A stretch of 64,000 nt of DNA from Rhizodiscina lignyota (GCA_010015805.1 ML978128.1:868001-932000), one strand, 5' to 3'. Shown: positions 33,978 through 45,350, numbered from the stretch's first letter. Made by a program: numbers and translations. Notes: generated by a model from the letters alone, not told the origin.

Positions 33978-35034
33978 ATGCCAGCATACCGTGCAGGTAA
34001 ATATACCTCTCTATTCTATTGCACAGTTGTTCATAACTAATTAATTTTACAGAGATCTCCAGCACGAACCGCGCTCTGTGCCAGAACCAAGCGTGCAAGG
34101 ATGCGAAGGTGAAGCTGCAGAAAGGTGAATTTCGATTTGGTACCTGGGTCGAGGTCAATGAGGTGGCGAGCTGGAGATGGCGTCACTGGTTCGTTTTCTC
34201 TCGCCTCTTCTACCTTATACTTTTGTGCTTATTGATGCAGGGGCTGTGTCACTCCAAAGGTTCTCCAAAACGTCAAGGAGTTGACCGAGGGGGACATGGA
34301 GCTCATGGACGGCTATGATGAGCTCCCGGAAGAATGGCAGGAGAAACTAGAGGAGGCTATCGAAGTAGGACACGTCCCGGATGAGGACTGGAATGGCGAC
34401 GTGGAGTTCAACCGGCCTGGCAAAACGGGATTCCGCAAGAGAACCCCAAAGAAGAAGGCTGGCGATGATGAGGTGAGTCATTTTTTGTCCTAGTTGTATC
34501 GTCACTCTAACGAATCCTCAGAACGATGAGGAGAATGCTCCTCCGACCCCAACTCCGAAGCCAAAGAAGCGAGGACGGGGAAAGAAGGACGATGATGACG
34601 ATGCAGAAGAAGCGAAGCCTGCCGCTAAGAAGTCGAAGAAGAAGACTACTAAGACTGAAGAGGAGGACGACGAGATGCCTGCACCGGCCGCCGCGACTAA
34701 ATCCAAGAGGAAGACTGTTAAGGCCGAGGATGAGGACGACGAGATTACGACCTCGTCTCCAAAGAGGGCAAGGAGAAGCAGGACGAAGCCTACCACCATT
34801 GCAGCGGAAGAGGATGAAGAAGAGCCAGCTCCCCAGAAGAAAACTGCTAAGAAATCTAAGAAGGCAGCAACCGGCGGTGCTGCAGACGACGGTGCGGGTG
34901 AGATCGAGAAACCAGCCAAGCGTGGCCGCAAGAAGAAGTCAGCTGAGGCTATCGAAGAAGACGATGACGACGACGCTCCCGCCGCAGAGAAGCCTAAGAA
35001 GGGACGCGGACGTTCAAAGAAGTCTGCAACCTGA
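33978..35034 (+). CDS. PARP-type zinc finger nuclear protein with acidic/basic tail
   Basis: Four exons, 33978-33996, 34053-34188, 34241-34472 and 34522-35034, with introns of 56, 52 and 49 bp, give about 299 aa. Residues 7-70 form a PARP-type finger: ALCQNQACKDAKVKLQKGEF, then RFGTWVEV, and after splicing WRWRHWGCVTPKVL, which provides Cys, Cys, His and Cys ligands. From about residue 110 the chain becomes low-complexity, with alternating Lys-rich (AKKSKKKTTK, KRGRKKK) and Asp/Glu-rich blocks. No PARP catalytic domain follows. PARP fingers bind DNA breaks or nicks; a chromatin/DNA-binding role in the nucleus is likely but not proven. The His-Trp-Gly-Cys part is only formed when the second intron is removed, which supports that splice. 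Confidence 0.87.
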
Positions 35035-35604
35035 TCGTCTCGCTGTGCCTATCACGACACTGATAATGCGCCCGATCGCTTTATCGCACCCCTCGGAATC
35101 TGCTTCAATCGGAAACTTCACTGCTCTTTCTCTACAATGGCGTGTTCCATATACATGCTTCGATGCTGTTGATGGACCTCGCAACCTCATCTGTTTCGGT
35201 CAATTCCCTTTTTGCGTGCAAGGATCTGTCTCTTCACCTGCCAGTATAGCGTCTACTTCTGAACACCACTAAGCTTCATTACGCTCTAAACCGAGATGTT
35301 TTATGGATTTGCCCTTGCTTTGATTTGCTGATACCCAATATGCTTCTGTCACCAAGAATGGTCTCATGCGACACATCTGCTTCATAGTCCTTCGTTTACA
35401 ATATTCCCCTTTAGCTAGATGATGCACAATAGTGGCTTGTGGATCATGGAAACAGCTCATGTTACAATAATGCCTAAAGTTTTCCTCACTGTCTTGCATC
35501 AACTTAATGAATGCCCGCCTTTCCTTCCTTGCAATAATGACGGATTGTGTGGGAAGACATCCCATCAATGATGGAACTCCTATTCACCAAACTGTGACAA
35601 TCTC
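35035..35604. other. intergenic region between converging genes
   Basis: This 570-bp gap between the stops of the PARP-finger gene and CHZ1 holds their 3' flanks. A 99-codon minus-strand frame at 35269-35568 has no domain or conserved motif and is not called. Confidence 0.5.
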
Positions 35605-36045
35605 CTACTTTCGAATTGCAGACGTGCCATCATCAGCGCCAGGCAAGCCCTATTCTCAGGCGTAAGTACATGAACCCGGAGTAATCCAGATCCGCTTACC
35701 TCTTCATCACCAGGCTCGGCATAAGTTCCTGCCTTCTTTGCCGCGCCGCGAGTGCGGCTGTCGATGATATTATCCTTGTCAATATCTTCTTTGTCGTCCT
35801 GGGCTTCAGCATCATCAGTGAGTGTCAACGACATAGTAGGTAGGTCGATCCAGCATACCGAGGTATTCGTCGGAGTCAGCACGACCATCAGAAGGAATGT
35901 TGTCTTCCGTAGGAGCATTGTCGTTTATGACGGGGATGTGGGACTGGCCGGTACGGCTCTGGTAACTGTTATCGACGGTGTCGCCCGTTGGGGCATCATT
36001 GCGGGGGATGTCGTTCTGCGCTTCGTACTGCTCGTCGGCGGACAT
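35605..36045 (-). CDS. CHZ1: histone H2A.Z-specific chaperone
   Basis: Three exons, 36045-35859, 35803-35700 and 35649-35605, with introns of 55 and 50 bp, give about 111 aa. The N-terminal half is polar and acidic. The CHZ motif is seen as DKEDIDKDNIIDSRTRGAAK at about residues 65-85, where NII..RTRG is the conserved core that contacts H2A.Z-H2B dimers. The tail is GTYAEPGDEEGLPGADDGTS. Chz1 escorts H2A.Z-H2B to the SWR1 remodeller in the nucleus. The protein is shorter than yeast Chz1 but typical for small filamentous-fungal versions. The last exon has only 14 codons. Confidence 0.85.
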
Positions 36046-36749
36046 TTTGGGATTTTAAAGTTCTTATTCTTTGATTGCAGGAATTGTGATTTGAAGCTCA
36101 GAAGATGGTTGTAGGCATAAAAGGAGAATAAGGAGACGTAGCGGTACTTGTATCCCTACCCGCTCCCAGAATATGCTCAGAATCACGACGTCAGAGTTAA
36201 GTAAGTATCAATTGAATCTGCACAACAACTTAAGAAATGTGACGAAGCACCCTAAGTTGCAGAATATGACCACGAAATAGCGTATGAGATCCGCTTCTGG
36301 GACTTTGCACGCAATAATGACATAACCAGCGCCGCGGCCGACTGCGAAATCAGAAGATCGCGTCACATCAGCACGCGGTCAATTACATTTCGAAATTAAG
36401 AAAGTGATAGTCTAAGACTATAAATGGAAATGAGAGACAGGGGCACTCGCGGTATGGTGAGGTCGGTGGAGGATCAGATCGTGAAACTGGCATCATATAC
36501 TTGACAAATGGAGCTAGCGTTGCCAGGAAGGGCGTCTCGGAGGCATGATGGGGCCTTGAACATAGATCTTGTCGAGATATCCTGCAGGTGGGTAGATCAG
36601 AAAGAGGGTAGATCAGAAAGAGGAGATGATAACGAATATGATCACGCTTGTCACATTTCAAGGCGAAGCATCGGCGGAGAGAGAATATTTCAGCCGGCCA
36701 GTTGTGATACAATTACATAGGATGTATCCACGCAGCGAGGTTGCTAATT
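36046..36749. other. intergenic region
   Basis: A 704-bp stretch upstream of CHZ1 and downstream of the nuclease gene. It holds a perfect 16-bp tandem duplication at 36591-36622. No coding frame is convincing. Confidence 0.5.
36591..36622. repeat. 16-bp tandem duplication
   Basis: Two adjacent perfect copies of GGTAGATCAGAAAGAG occupy 36591-36606 and 36607-36622. It is a local slippage duplication in non-coding DNA. Confidence 0.9.
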
Positions 36750-38630
36750 TTAAACATTGCTAGAGAGAACATTGAATATATTATTAGGCGTACTGCCATT
36801 GCCCTCCCGTCCAGCCTGCGTTTTAGCTTTCTTGCGCTTTTTCTTCCCTTTTTTCTCTGATTCTTTCGACGGCTCATCTGGCACAGTCTCGACTACCCCA
36901 GGGAGACCGTATATCAGACTTATGACGGCCTCATGTTTATCTGTCTCCAGAAGCGAACTGGAAGAGAAAAGATCTCGAAGGCTCGGTAGATCGGAGAGGA
37001 AATCCTCCAGGCTTATCATCCACTCAGCTCGAGTAGTCTCTACCGTGAGTGGTCTTTTCCAATAGCCGAGAAGCTGCTTCAGTATTCGGAATGAGTAAAG
37101 TTCTGCCTGTACCAAAGCTGAAAAATGGATAAATGCCCAGTCTGAACCTATCCATTGGCCTTGAAGTATGTCTTCAAGGTGATCTTTTGGAACAAGTGGC
37201 TTTCCACCGGCTACGATGTCTTTACAGACGAGCAGAATCGCGAATGACATCCAGAAGTAGGCGGAAGAGGAATGGGCAAGCTCATTTCGCCAATTGCTTG
37301 CATCTTCTAAAAGCGAAAGCGCGGCTTTTTTGCATTCTACGGCTCTGAGATGTGGAACAGATACCTCAGCCATATTTGGTCCGCGTCTTTGCACTTCTAC
37401 TGTAGTGCGGTCGCCGGCTTGGCCGTCAAGGTTGTAGCCGAGGCGACGGACGGCGGCTCCGGATGTCCATGCTGCGAACCGTGTCGGATCGTCTACGAGA
37501 AATGGGAGGTAAATGACTCGTTTGGAGAGGCTTTCTTTCGTTCGATGAACGTATTCTGCGACCCTTGGATCTAAGCTGCTCTTGTCTGTCCCCGTTGGAG
37601 AGAGACGCACTTCGCTGAAAGCGGATGGGAGGTCAACTTCAAATTCATACTCTTCCTTGAACTTCAAGTACTCTTTGTTCGCGTTCTGCAGGTTCTGAGC
37701 CAAGAGTTTGCACTCGTTCAAGCTCTTGCCCCTGTTGCGCATCACAATAAATCCAAGCTTCAATAGACTCCCAAGATGGAGTCTGCGTGCAATTACAGCA
37801 GGCTCATATCTCTTGCTTCGGAGCTTTGAATCTGTTAAAGCATTAGCGGTCAAGCTGGCATCTTAGCACGATACTCACCGAGTGAGAAGTCGCTGAAGAA
37901 TGTCACTGAACCCTTCAAACCAATATCGTACACGAGTAAGTCAGTGTCGCCGGTGATGACAGTGCCGCCAGATCTCTTGACATATCTGGCACAATAGGCA
38001 TCTGCTTCGCCTGGAACAATACTGGTAATGCTCGCATATTTGCTCTGAAGCAAGCTCTCTATTACAGCAGGAACAAGAAATGGAGAAGCAGGCAGTGCTT
38101 TAAGCTTAGCGGGCACATGTTGGATGCGAAAGAGTTCAGATTGATCCGCAGGCTTATTTTCATGCCAATCACGAGGAGTGAGAAAGCCATGAGGGTAGTC
38201 TCTTCGAAACAAAATCAATTGATTGAGATAATGTTGCAGTCGCGAAATCCTGACAGGAGTTTTGGCGTGTGGAAGAGCTCCGTCGAAGAAAATCGCGCGT
38301 CTGGCTCACCCCCATCAGCATGGGTCGCGTTTGACAGATGCCGTCGGGGTATTACATCGTCAAACCATTGCTTTCCAGCGCATCGATCCAATTAAGCACG
38401 ACTGCACAAACTTCGTGGTAAGGCGGAATTGCTTCCAGCGCGTTGCGTGCATCTTTTCTCCGTGACAAGGCGTTGTGATACGCGTGATAGGCTAAGCCAG
38501 GACCGTCAATCACAGCCAAACCTCCTGAGTCGTGGAAGCGGCCATCCGCACTTCCTGGAAATGGCGCTGCTGGAAAGGCGGCGGGCGTGGCGAACGGCTC
38601 GAGGAGTTTGAGGAGATGAGGAATGCCCAT
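36750..38630 (-). CDS. XPG/asteroid-type nuclease-fold protein
   Basis: Three exons, 38630-38356, 38300-37879 and 37831-36750, with introns of 55 and 47 bp, encode about 592 aa. The N-terminus MGIPHLLKLLEPFA and the acidic GLAVIDGPGLAYHAYH give the first half of a PIN-like XPG/FEN fold. The second half has PGEADAYCARYVKRSGGTVI and TGDTDLLVYDIG, with the acidic residues expected around the metal site. A long helical C-terminal part ends in a Lys-rich patch (KKGKKKRKKAK), possibly a nuclear signal. Asteroid-domain proteins of this layout are poorly characterised; catalytic activity is not shown by sequence alone. The first splice is supported because it creates AIFFDGALPHAKTPVR. Confidence 0.87.
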
Positions 38631-39255
38631 AAGCCTCGGATACGTCGCATCTCCCAGGCACGGAGGATGCGTCGCAGGCCTGTCGCGTGGATCGTAGAAA
38701 AGGAAAAATCAGAGTATCGAATCTAAAATTCGCGTTGCCGAATCGGATGATGGTGGTGTTTGTTGCTAGCTGCATGCGGAATGGCTGGCTGAACGTCATA
38801 TCAGATGGCTAAAGCGCGTCTCAGACATCTCGCGTCTGGAGAAAAGCGCTGCACAGCTTCATGCCCCCGACCGCTATGCTGCGACATCATCGCGTCCCAG
38901 ATCTCATCCTCACCCTCCCCGCATCTCTCTTCGCACTGAATTTTAATTCTTGACAATCTTTTGCACCACCGTATAGCCTGGAGCACCGCCATCTGTCGTT
39001 CGCGCTAGCGCTTAATTTCAGCTTCATATACACCTTCCCGCCTCCGTCCGCCGCAAATATAAGGCTTCGACAGCCACGTCCTTCCTTTGCCATTCGAAAC
39101 GGTCGATGCGAGTCCTTTGCCGAGAGTCGAATCCACTACTTCTCGCTATTCTGTGTATACATGTTGGAAGGGGCAAGGGTGATTGAGGACCGGATGACAT
39201 TCAGGGACCGCGCCCCCATTCGCCGTGAAAACGTCCCAGGACGACGCGGGGGCCA
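38631..39255. other. divergent intergenic region, nuclease / TBC gene
   Basis: These 625 bp contain both promoters. A short frame at 39161-39346 overlaps the TBC start in another frame and is not supported. No repeats or RNA genes seen. Confidence 0.5.
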
Positions 39256-42240
39256 ATGCCTCCAGAATACGTCGATGGCGTTGGGATTGGAGTTGCTTTG
39301 GACCATGGGATTCCAAGAGTTCAGGAGACGAGCAGCGATCGCGTAGTTGGCGGAATTGAAAATGATTCCGAACGCGCAAACAAGGTGCCACACGACTCGG
39401 TCCTCGACTCGAATTTCGTTTCGAGAAATTCTTCTACCGGCTCACCGCTGGGTTCACCGTTGAGGAATGAGATGCATCAAGACATTCGCACAACAAATTT
39501 GTGGTTGGAGGATCCCGCAGCAGAAGAAGCCTGGGCGCTAGGAGGTCGGACTCCGACGGCGATGCGTCCACCACGACACGAGTCTCTGAAGCATCTTCAG
39601 GCGACGTCTCCCTTGGCACAATCAAGTCCAGTAAACGACGAATTTCCTGGCAATCCTTTGTCTCCTCCTATGCGAGCTTCCACAAATGGTTCCCCAAACC
39701 TGCGTCCGGACTCGTGGTGGCGGTCTGAAAGTAGACCGAACTCTGGACAGCCATCACCAACACTTGCGAGAGCGGTGGAACAACGCAATTCAGCGTCGAG
39801 TGGCCTACATAGTCCCATGCTGGCTGGGGTTCCCAACCCACGAGTACGTGGCATGACGGCGTCTTCGGCACAGCAGCCCTCACTTCACAGTTCGGCGTCA
39901 ATACCTGACCTGGCATCCTTTCGTATGAGCAATCGGACCTTACCAACCTCTATGTATAGACCTGAACGAGTGCCAACGATGATGAGGGACAGCGGACACT
40001 CATCTCTAAGGCGCGACCCCTTCGCGCTGCCATTTGCGGAAGAATCCAGGTCGAGTGTTCGTTCTGCATGGACTGCCGCGTCCTCTGGGTTTCTGGGAAG
40101 CGATCGCAGCAGCGTTGTAACTAGGGCCAGCTCGACCAGTGATCTGGTAGGGATGACGAAGCGAATGGATGATCTGCTACTGAGCGTTGAGGATGCAATT
40201 ACCATGTACTCAAACGGCTTCACGGACGACGCTCCTCCGGATCTGCCCTCGGAATTTTCTGACGAAGACCACAGTCAGATGGAGCGTCCAGTGTCTGACT
40301 TCCCAGCCAGGAACAGCTCTCGTTTACAGGAAGTTACAGTCTACGACGACCAGACGCACTCCAACGAGCTAACCCCAATACCACCTAATTCCCAAGGGCC
40401 ACAGAGATTCAGCGATCAATTATTATCGCCGAAGGAGCAACTGTTGTCACCGTCACCCAAATCGCCTTTGCATAACCAACAACAATATCACGAAACTAAC
40501 GGAGAACCTTTCGCTGAAACCGATAGGCAATCACAAACCTCGCCTTTCGAAATCAGGTTTTCAGGACCCGAATCTCCCTTCGATATCAAAATGTCATCAC
40601 GTCCTGCTACTCCTTCCTCCGAAAACGTATCCGAGCAACATCAGCTTTCAAGACGACAAAGTGACGAAGACCTCGACCGCAGCACCTTTGACGACGCGCC
40701 ACCCGCATTTACTAGATCTCCTATGTCACCAGATTCTCCATCTCAGCCTCCTACACCTCTACCAAAAGACGATCCATTCAAGCCACAGGAACTGGACAAG
40801 CCCTTGCCCGAACCTGGAAAGCCGTCGAAACCATATTTGCCTCTCCCAACCGCGCCAGATATGCATCGACAGAAGGCTATCAGAGCATCCGAGACCGAAT
40901 TTATTAATCCAAGATCCCCACCCTTACGGCCACCGATGCCTGTTCCACGTGACCGGTACGGGTTCAAGAAAGCCAGCCAGTACATCAAGACTGAGCAGTA
41001 TGATGAGTGGAACGAAGGCTACTCTGAATACCTGGACCGTAGACGAGGAAAATGGATGCTACTGATGAAGCAATACGGATTGGCCACCGAAAATCCAGTA
41101 CGATTTCCTCCGAAGACTGAAAAGGTCAAACGATACATCCGAAAGGGCATCCCACCTGAATGGAGAGGCGCTGCGTGGTTCTGGTATGCCGGTGGCCCCG
41201 GGCGACTCATCCAAAATCCAGGATTATATCGAAGCTTGATCGAGCAGCTCAACCAGGGGATGTTGAGCGATTCTGACCGCGAACACATCGAGCGCGATCT
41301 GAATCGAACGTTTCCAGACAATATCCGATTCAAACCAGATGTCCCTCCCAAAAAGGAATCTCAAGACCACATCGATATTGACGAACTACAACTCCCAGAT
41401 ACCTCAATGATCCGCGCGCTTCGCCGAGTCCTATCAGCATTCGCCATACACAATCCTAGTATTGGCTACTGCCAATCACTCAACTTCCTTGCTGGCTTAT
41501 TACTTCTCTTCCTAGATGAAGATGAAGAGAAGACATTCATTCTTCTGAACGTCATCACAGGAATTCACCTCCCCGGCACTCACGCCAAAATTTTGGAAGC
41601 CAATGTGGACATTGGCGTTCTAATGATGTGCATCAAAGACTCTATGCCCGCAGTGTGGAACAAAATCGATGACAATGACGAAATCAAGTCAACGAATCCC
41701 TCAGGCTCTGTGTCTCGCCTCCCTACCGTATCCCTCGCAACAACAGCATGGTTCATGTCCTGCTACATCGGCAACCTGCCCATCGAAACCGTTCTCCGCG
41801 TCTGGGACGTGTTTTTCTACGAAGGCTCGAAAACGCTCTTCCGCATCGCACTTACCATTTTCAAGCTCGCCGAGGACGACATTCGCGCCGTTCAAGAGCA
41901 CATGGAGATCTTCCAACTCGTCCAGACCATCCCGCGCCGCTTGCTAGACGCCAGTGGCCTGATGGAAGCGTGCTACAAGCGTCGCAATGGCTTCGGTCAC
42001 ATCAGTCAGGACGCGATCGAAAAAGCCCGTGTGGAGCGACGGAAGTTACTCGCTGATGAGCGGGCAAGGAAGATGGGCGCTAAGAGCGCGACTCAAGCAA
42101 ACGGAGAGATTCCAGTGGACGATGAGGATGGACGATCTCGGCTGGCCGTAGGCATGGGCAATTTGAGAAGGGCGGCTAGTAGAGCGAGGATGAAGCGGAG
42201 CACATCTAAAAGGCGGGCGCCGAAAGCTGGGCAGGGATAA
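39256..42240 (+). CDS. MSB3: TBC-domain Rab GTPase-activating protein (Msb3/Gyp3 type)
   Basis: An intron-free frame of 994 aa. The first 550 residues are Ser/Pro-rich and disordered. The conserved part starts at PRDRYGFKKASQYIKTEQYD, then KRYIRKGIPPEWRGAAWFWY, the block that marks the Msb3/Msb4 branch. The TBC catalytic fingers are intact: IERDLNRTFPDN (IxxDxxR, near residue 677) and IGYCQSLNFLAG (YxQ, near 736). A basic coiled tail follows. Msb3-type GAPs act on Sec4- and Ypt-type Rabs in secretion and polarity at growth sites. The start is uncertain: the disordered N-terminus gives no anchor, and a short 5' exon could exist. The orthology to Msb3 rather than another TBC protein is inferred from the block before the TBC domain. 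Confidence 0.87.
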   Translation: MPPEYVDGVGIGVALDHGIPRVQETSSDRVVGGIENDSERANKVPHDSVLDSNFVSRNSSTGSPLGSPLRNEMHQDIRTTNLWLEDPAAEEAWALGGRTPTAMRPPRHESLKHLQATSPLAQSSPVNDEFPGNPLSPPMRASTNGSPNLRPDSWWRSESRPNSGQPSPTLARAVEQRNSASSGLHSPMLAGVPNPRVRGMTASSAQQPSLHSSASIPDLASFRMSNRTLPTSMYRPERVPTMMRDSGHSSLRRDPFALPFAEESRSSVRSAWTAASSGFLGSDRSSVVTRASSTSDLVGMTKRMDDLLLSVEDAITMYSNGFTDDAPPDLPSEFSDEDHSQMERPVSDFPARNSSRLQEVTVYDDQTHSNELTPIPPNSQGPQRFSDQLLSPKEQLLSPSPKSPLHNQQQYHETNGEPFAETDRQSQTSPFEIRFSGPESPFDIKMSSRPATPSSENVSEQHQLSRRQSDEDLDRSTFDDAPPAFTRSPMSPDSPSQPPTPLPKDDPFKPQELDKPLPEPGKPSKPYLPLPTAPDMHRQKAIRASETEFINPRSPPLRPPMPVPRDRYGFKKASQYIKTEQYDEWNEGYSEYLDRRRGKWMLLMKQYGLATENPVRFPPKTEKVKRYIRKGIPPEWRGAAWFWYAGGPGRLIQNPGLYRSLIEQLNQGMLSDSDREHIERDLNRTFPDNIRFKPDVPPKKESQDHIDIDELQLPDTSMIRALRRVLSAFAIHNPSIGYCQSLNFLAGLLLLFLDEDEEKTFILLNVITGIHLPGTHAKILEANVDIGVLMMCIKDSMPAVWNKIDDNDEIKSTNPSGSVSRLPTVSLATTAWFMSCYIGNLPIETVLRVWDVFFYEGSKTLFRIALTIFKLAEDDIRAVQEHMEIFQLVQTIPRRLLDASGLMEACYKRRNGFGHISQDAIEKARVERRKLLADERARKMGAKSATQANGEIPVDDEDGRSRLAVGMGNLRRAASRARMKRSTSKRRAPKAGQG

Positions 42241-42893
42241 CGATATACGATTCTCGTCTTCATGTTGATTGTCTTTGAGGGTGGAACTTTGATACCAGCG
42301 TTGCGGGACAGAAGCCGTGCTGTCTCGTTGTATATAGGCATAATGATAACATCTAATCGCATTCCACCCTTAAAATTCACTATTTTCCCAAGATGCTGTT
42401 TCGCAGATAATGGATCCAAGTGAGGTGTGCTACTTCCTCTATGTCCAAGCGACGGATAGCAACTTCCCACGAGTAATTAAAGGTTTCTGTCAGTGCAAGT
42501 CCAATTTGAGAAAACTACTCTTCGATAGTCGTCTACTGGAACGGGTAGGCACGATCATCTCCCTGCTTGCAATCTCATAGCTGGCTCTGCGTCAATGATC
42601 AGCATTTGCTAAGACCAGCATCTAGTCCCCACAAAGTACGGCGTCAGAGCAAGTTGAAGATCAACTTGATTGTTGCTGGGATCCACTTATGCTACAGGCC
42701 CAGATCTGCGAAAGTATTGTCTGTGCTATAGAGAACAATTGATCTTTAGCAATGTATGATGTACGAAGATAATTGGGTATCCAAGGAGCGCAGAATTGAA
42801 AACGGCCACATAACACAAACCGATCGACGAGATGGCTGCAGCTCATACGAAGTATCAATGGAAACAACACTTTCTAGAACTCGTCCCTCCTCG
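42241..42893. other. intergenic region between converging genes
   Basis: A 653-bp gap between the TBC and MTQ1 stops. The only structure seen is a small perfect inverted repeat, 8-bp arms around 3 bases, at 42650-42668. No gene is supported. Confidence 0.5.
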
Positions 42894-44103
42894 CTACATC
42901 ATCTGAAGCCACTCCGTGCCCTCTCCCCTCCAGCAAACCACAGATCTGCCGTGACCGGATCCTCTGACCGGGAACTCCCCACGGCACTTCTCAAGATGGG
43001 GACCCTTCCCTCTCGGATGATCACGCCAGATCTCAATGCCATCCCAAACAGATGTATCACTGGCCAACGCCGCTACCCTCGAGGCTTGTTGGAGATCCGC
43101 GACTTCCATTAGAACTATCTTGGCTCCGACGTCTTGAGCGATCTGAAGCAGACGCGGGTAGAACGTATCCCCTTCGTCCAAATCTTGGCTCGTCCCTGGA
43201 TCTGAAGAGCCCGGACGAGGAGGAACGAGAGCGGTCTTGGGCTCGAAGAGGCGTACTGAGCGCTGGGTGTCTCTGTGGAATGACTGGGAAGAGATGTATG
43301 GCGGGTTCGATATCAGAATGTCCCACTCAGGTACATCGATCTGGCGTAAAACCGTCATTAAGTCGGGGATCCCTTGAGGATTTGGGCTTTGCTCAGGACG
43401 CAAGACATCTGCTTGGAAGAATGCCGTGCTGTCCAAGGCATGGCGGCTTGCCCACGTGGAGCCAGCGTTTGACCTGCCAGTTAATGATTGCTGCAGAAGC
43501 AGCCTGTTATGCTCCGCAAGCTGAACGGCATCTGCAGAGATGTCTGCTCCAACGAGACTCAGATGCGGAGGATCCCTAGCGTTTGGCCAGTTCTTCGCAA
43601 AGACGTGTTGGAACAGTAAAGGAATACATCCAGTGCCGCAGCAGAGGTCCAAAACGCGAAGCGTGGAGGGCAGCTTCCTCGCAGCCGAACAGAGCCTCTC
43701 TGCGAAGTATGTGACAGCTGCAGCTGTTTCCGGCCTGTCATATGCAACATTAGTCTAGTGACTTTAAAAGTGGCATTGATGGAAGTATGTACCGCGGAAT
43801 CAAAACGCCAGGTTTGCAAGCGACTTCGATATCGCCAAAGAATTCGCTTCCCAACAAATACTGCAGTGGTTTGCCCGAAGCTCTTTTAACACACAGAGAC
43901 CTCAATAACGGTTTCCACGAATCATTGCGTTCGTCTCTGTGACCTCCAGCATTCTGTACACTAGAAATGGCGTGCTCGCGGAGCCAGCGGAGTTCGTTAC
44001 GAGCGGATTCGAGATCGCGGCATTCTCGAAGCAGAAGTTGTAAAAGAGGACTCTTGGACGTTAGCCTCAGTAAATGATATGGCAACCGAGGCATATGCCT
44101 CAA
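42894..44103 (-). CDS. MTQ1: HemK/PrmC-type protein-glutamine methyltransferase, mitochondrial
   Basis: Two exons, 44103-43793 and 43734-42894, with a 58-bp intron, encode about 383 aa. The N-terminal helical domain has SGKPLQYLLGSEFFGDIEV and the linker GVLIPRPETAAAV, which is only formed after splicing. The SAM-binding domain has VLDLCCGTGCIPLLF and the catalytic ISNPPYISS near residue 250. These are the signatures of the HemK family, which methylates the GGQ glutamine of release factors. The N-terminus (MRHMPRLPYHLLRLTSKSPL) is basic and hydroxylated, consistent with mitochondrial import, hence Mtq1 rather than the cytosolic Mtq2. The loop between the SAM motifs is longer than usual. Confidence 0.88.
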
Positions 44104-44512
44104 CGCCTTAGCCTTGTCTTGCTAAAGATAGTTGTCCGTTATGAGTTGTCGGGACTCGGGTAGTGGGAAGGGTTGAACAATATGTAGGGTTAGGGGTTTT
44201 GATCAGGGGTTGCCATCCAATGCGACAAATCATGGCAGTGGACATGCGATGTAATTGCTACGTGGATTCCCTTGATTGATGCAAATGAAAAGTAAATTCC
44301 TAAGCCCCATTAATTCCCGTGTCCATTACTCCATCGAACTGAGATAACCTTCAAAGGCTAACCAGCCGCAACCCTAAACGCCGTAAGGAGTCCAGTCTAT
44401 TAGATACAGCAGTGCTAATAATGCCGTCCTCTCTAAGAATGACATGCGCTATAGTTAGATGGCCTAACTTTTGCCTCCCAATGCAGTTAAGAAATTCGTA
44501 TATTCGTCTCTT
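44104..44512. other. intergenic region between two minus-strand genes
   Basis: A 409-bp stretch with the MTQ1 promoter and the 3' flank of the LOG-family gene. Nothing else is evident. Confidence 0.5.
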
Positions 44513-45350
44513 TCAACCTTCCTTCGTCCAGTCAAGATCGAATCGGCCTTCCGCATTCTTGTAGTTCTTCAAGAAGCTGACCACGTCGTTTGCGGTCAAT
44601 GCTTCGACTAGAATATTCGCGTTGTTCGAGGCGATGAAGCCTTGGTTCACAGCCGTTTTCACCCAGCTGATGAGACCGTCCCAGTAGCCCTCGACGTTGA
44701 ATACCACGACGCCCTTGTCATGGATGCCCAATTGATTCCACGTCGTAACTTCCATGAGCTCTTCCATTGTTCCGTATCCTCCGCTTAGCGCAACGAATCC
44801 GCCTCCAGGTCCACCTGATATGACTTCCTTGGCCATCATCTGCTTCCGAGTATGCATATCCGGCACGACAGTCGTCCGACCGAAGATCTTCTCATCGATG
44901 GCTTTGCCGGCATTATCGGGATCGCTCGCATCCCAGCCCTGTTCGTAGCGCATGAGAGCAGCAGGAATGATACCGTGGACGGATTCAGGGCCGGACAAGG
45001 AGACGAGTGTTTTTGCAAGCTCGCCCATTATGCCCACCGTGCCTCCGCCGTATACCAGGTTAATGTTGTTCTTGTGGAACGCATCAGCGAGATCACGAGC
45101 CGCTGCAAGGTGAACCGGGGAGGAACCGTCTTTTGCGCCGCAACTGGAACAATTCGTTAACACTTTCCACGAACACGGTGATGGCAATGGTGGAAGAGTC
45201 GTCGACTTACAATACGCATACTACCGGCCCCTGCTTCTTGACTCCGTTAAGTGTCGTAGAAGTTCCGTTCGTACCACTCAAGTGTTTCGTCGGGGACAGT
45301 GTCGGTGTTCCTGTCACCGGTGTCGCGAACTGTGACTGTGAAGTAGCCAT
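44513..45350 (-). CDS. LOG-family (lysine-decarboxylase-like) phosphoribohydrolase
   Basis: Two exons, 45350-45211 and 45143-44513, with a 67-bp intron, encode about 256 aa. After a Ser/Thr-rich N-terminal extension of about 40 residues comes VVCVFCGAKDGSS, then NINLVYGGGTVGIMGELA and the signature region GGFVALSGGYGTMEELMEVT. The usual motif is PGGxGTxxE; here the proline is serine, while the catalytic glutamate and glycines remain. LOG proteins release cytokinin bases (or cleave other nucleoside monophosphates) from riboside monophosphates. Whether a fungal member makes cytokinin is not decided by sequence. The gene is divergent from the CLPTM1 gene with 374 bp between starts. Confidence 0.9.

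Noticed and set aside
34525-35034. Low-complexity antisense and frame-shifted frames in the Lys/Glu-rich tail of the PARP-finger gene
   Set aside because: They are artefacts of the repetitive AAG/GAG/GAT codon composition of the true exon.
35269-35568. 99-codon minus-strand frame between the PARP-finger gene and CHZ1
   Set aside because: No recognisable motif and it lies in the shared 3' flank of two converging genes.
42650-42668. Small perfect inverted repeat (8-bp arms, 3-base loop) as a terminator
   Set aside because: It lies about 400 bp past the TBC stop and fungal polymerase II does not use hairpin terminators; it is short enough to be chance.
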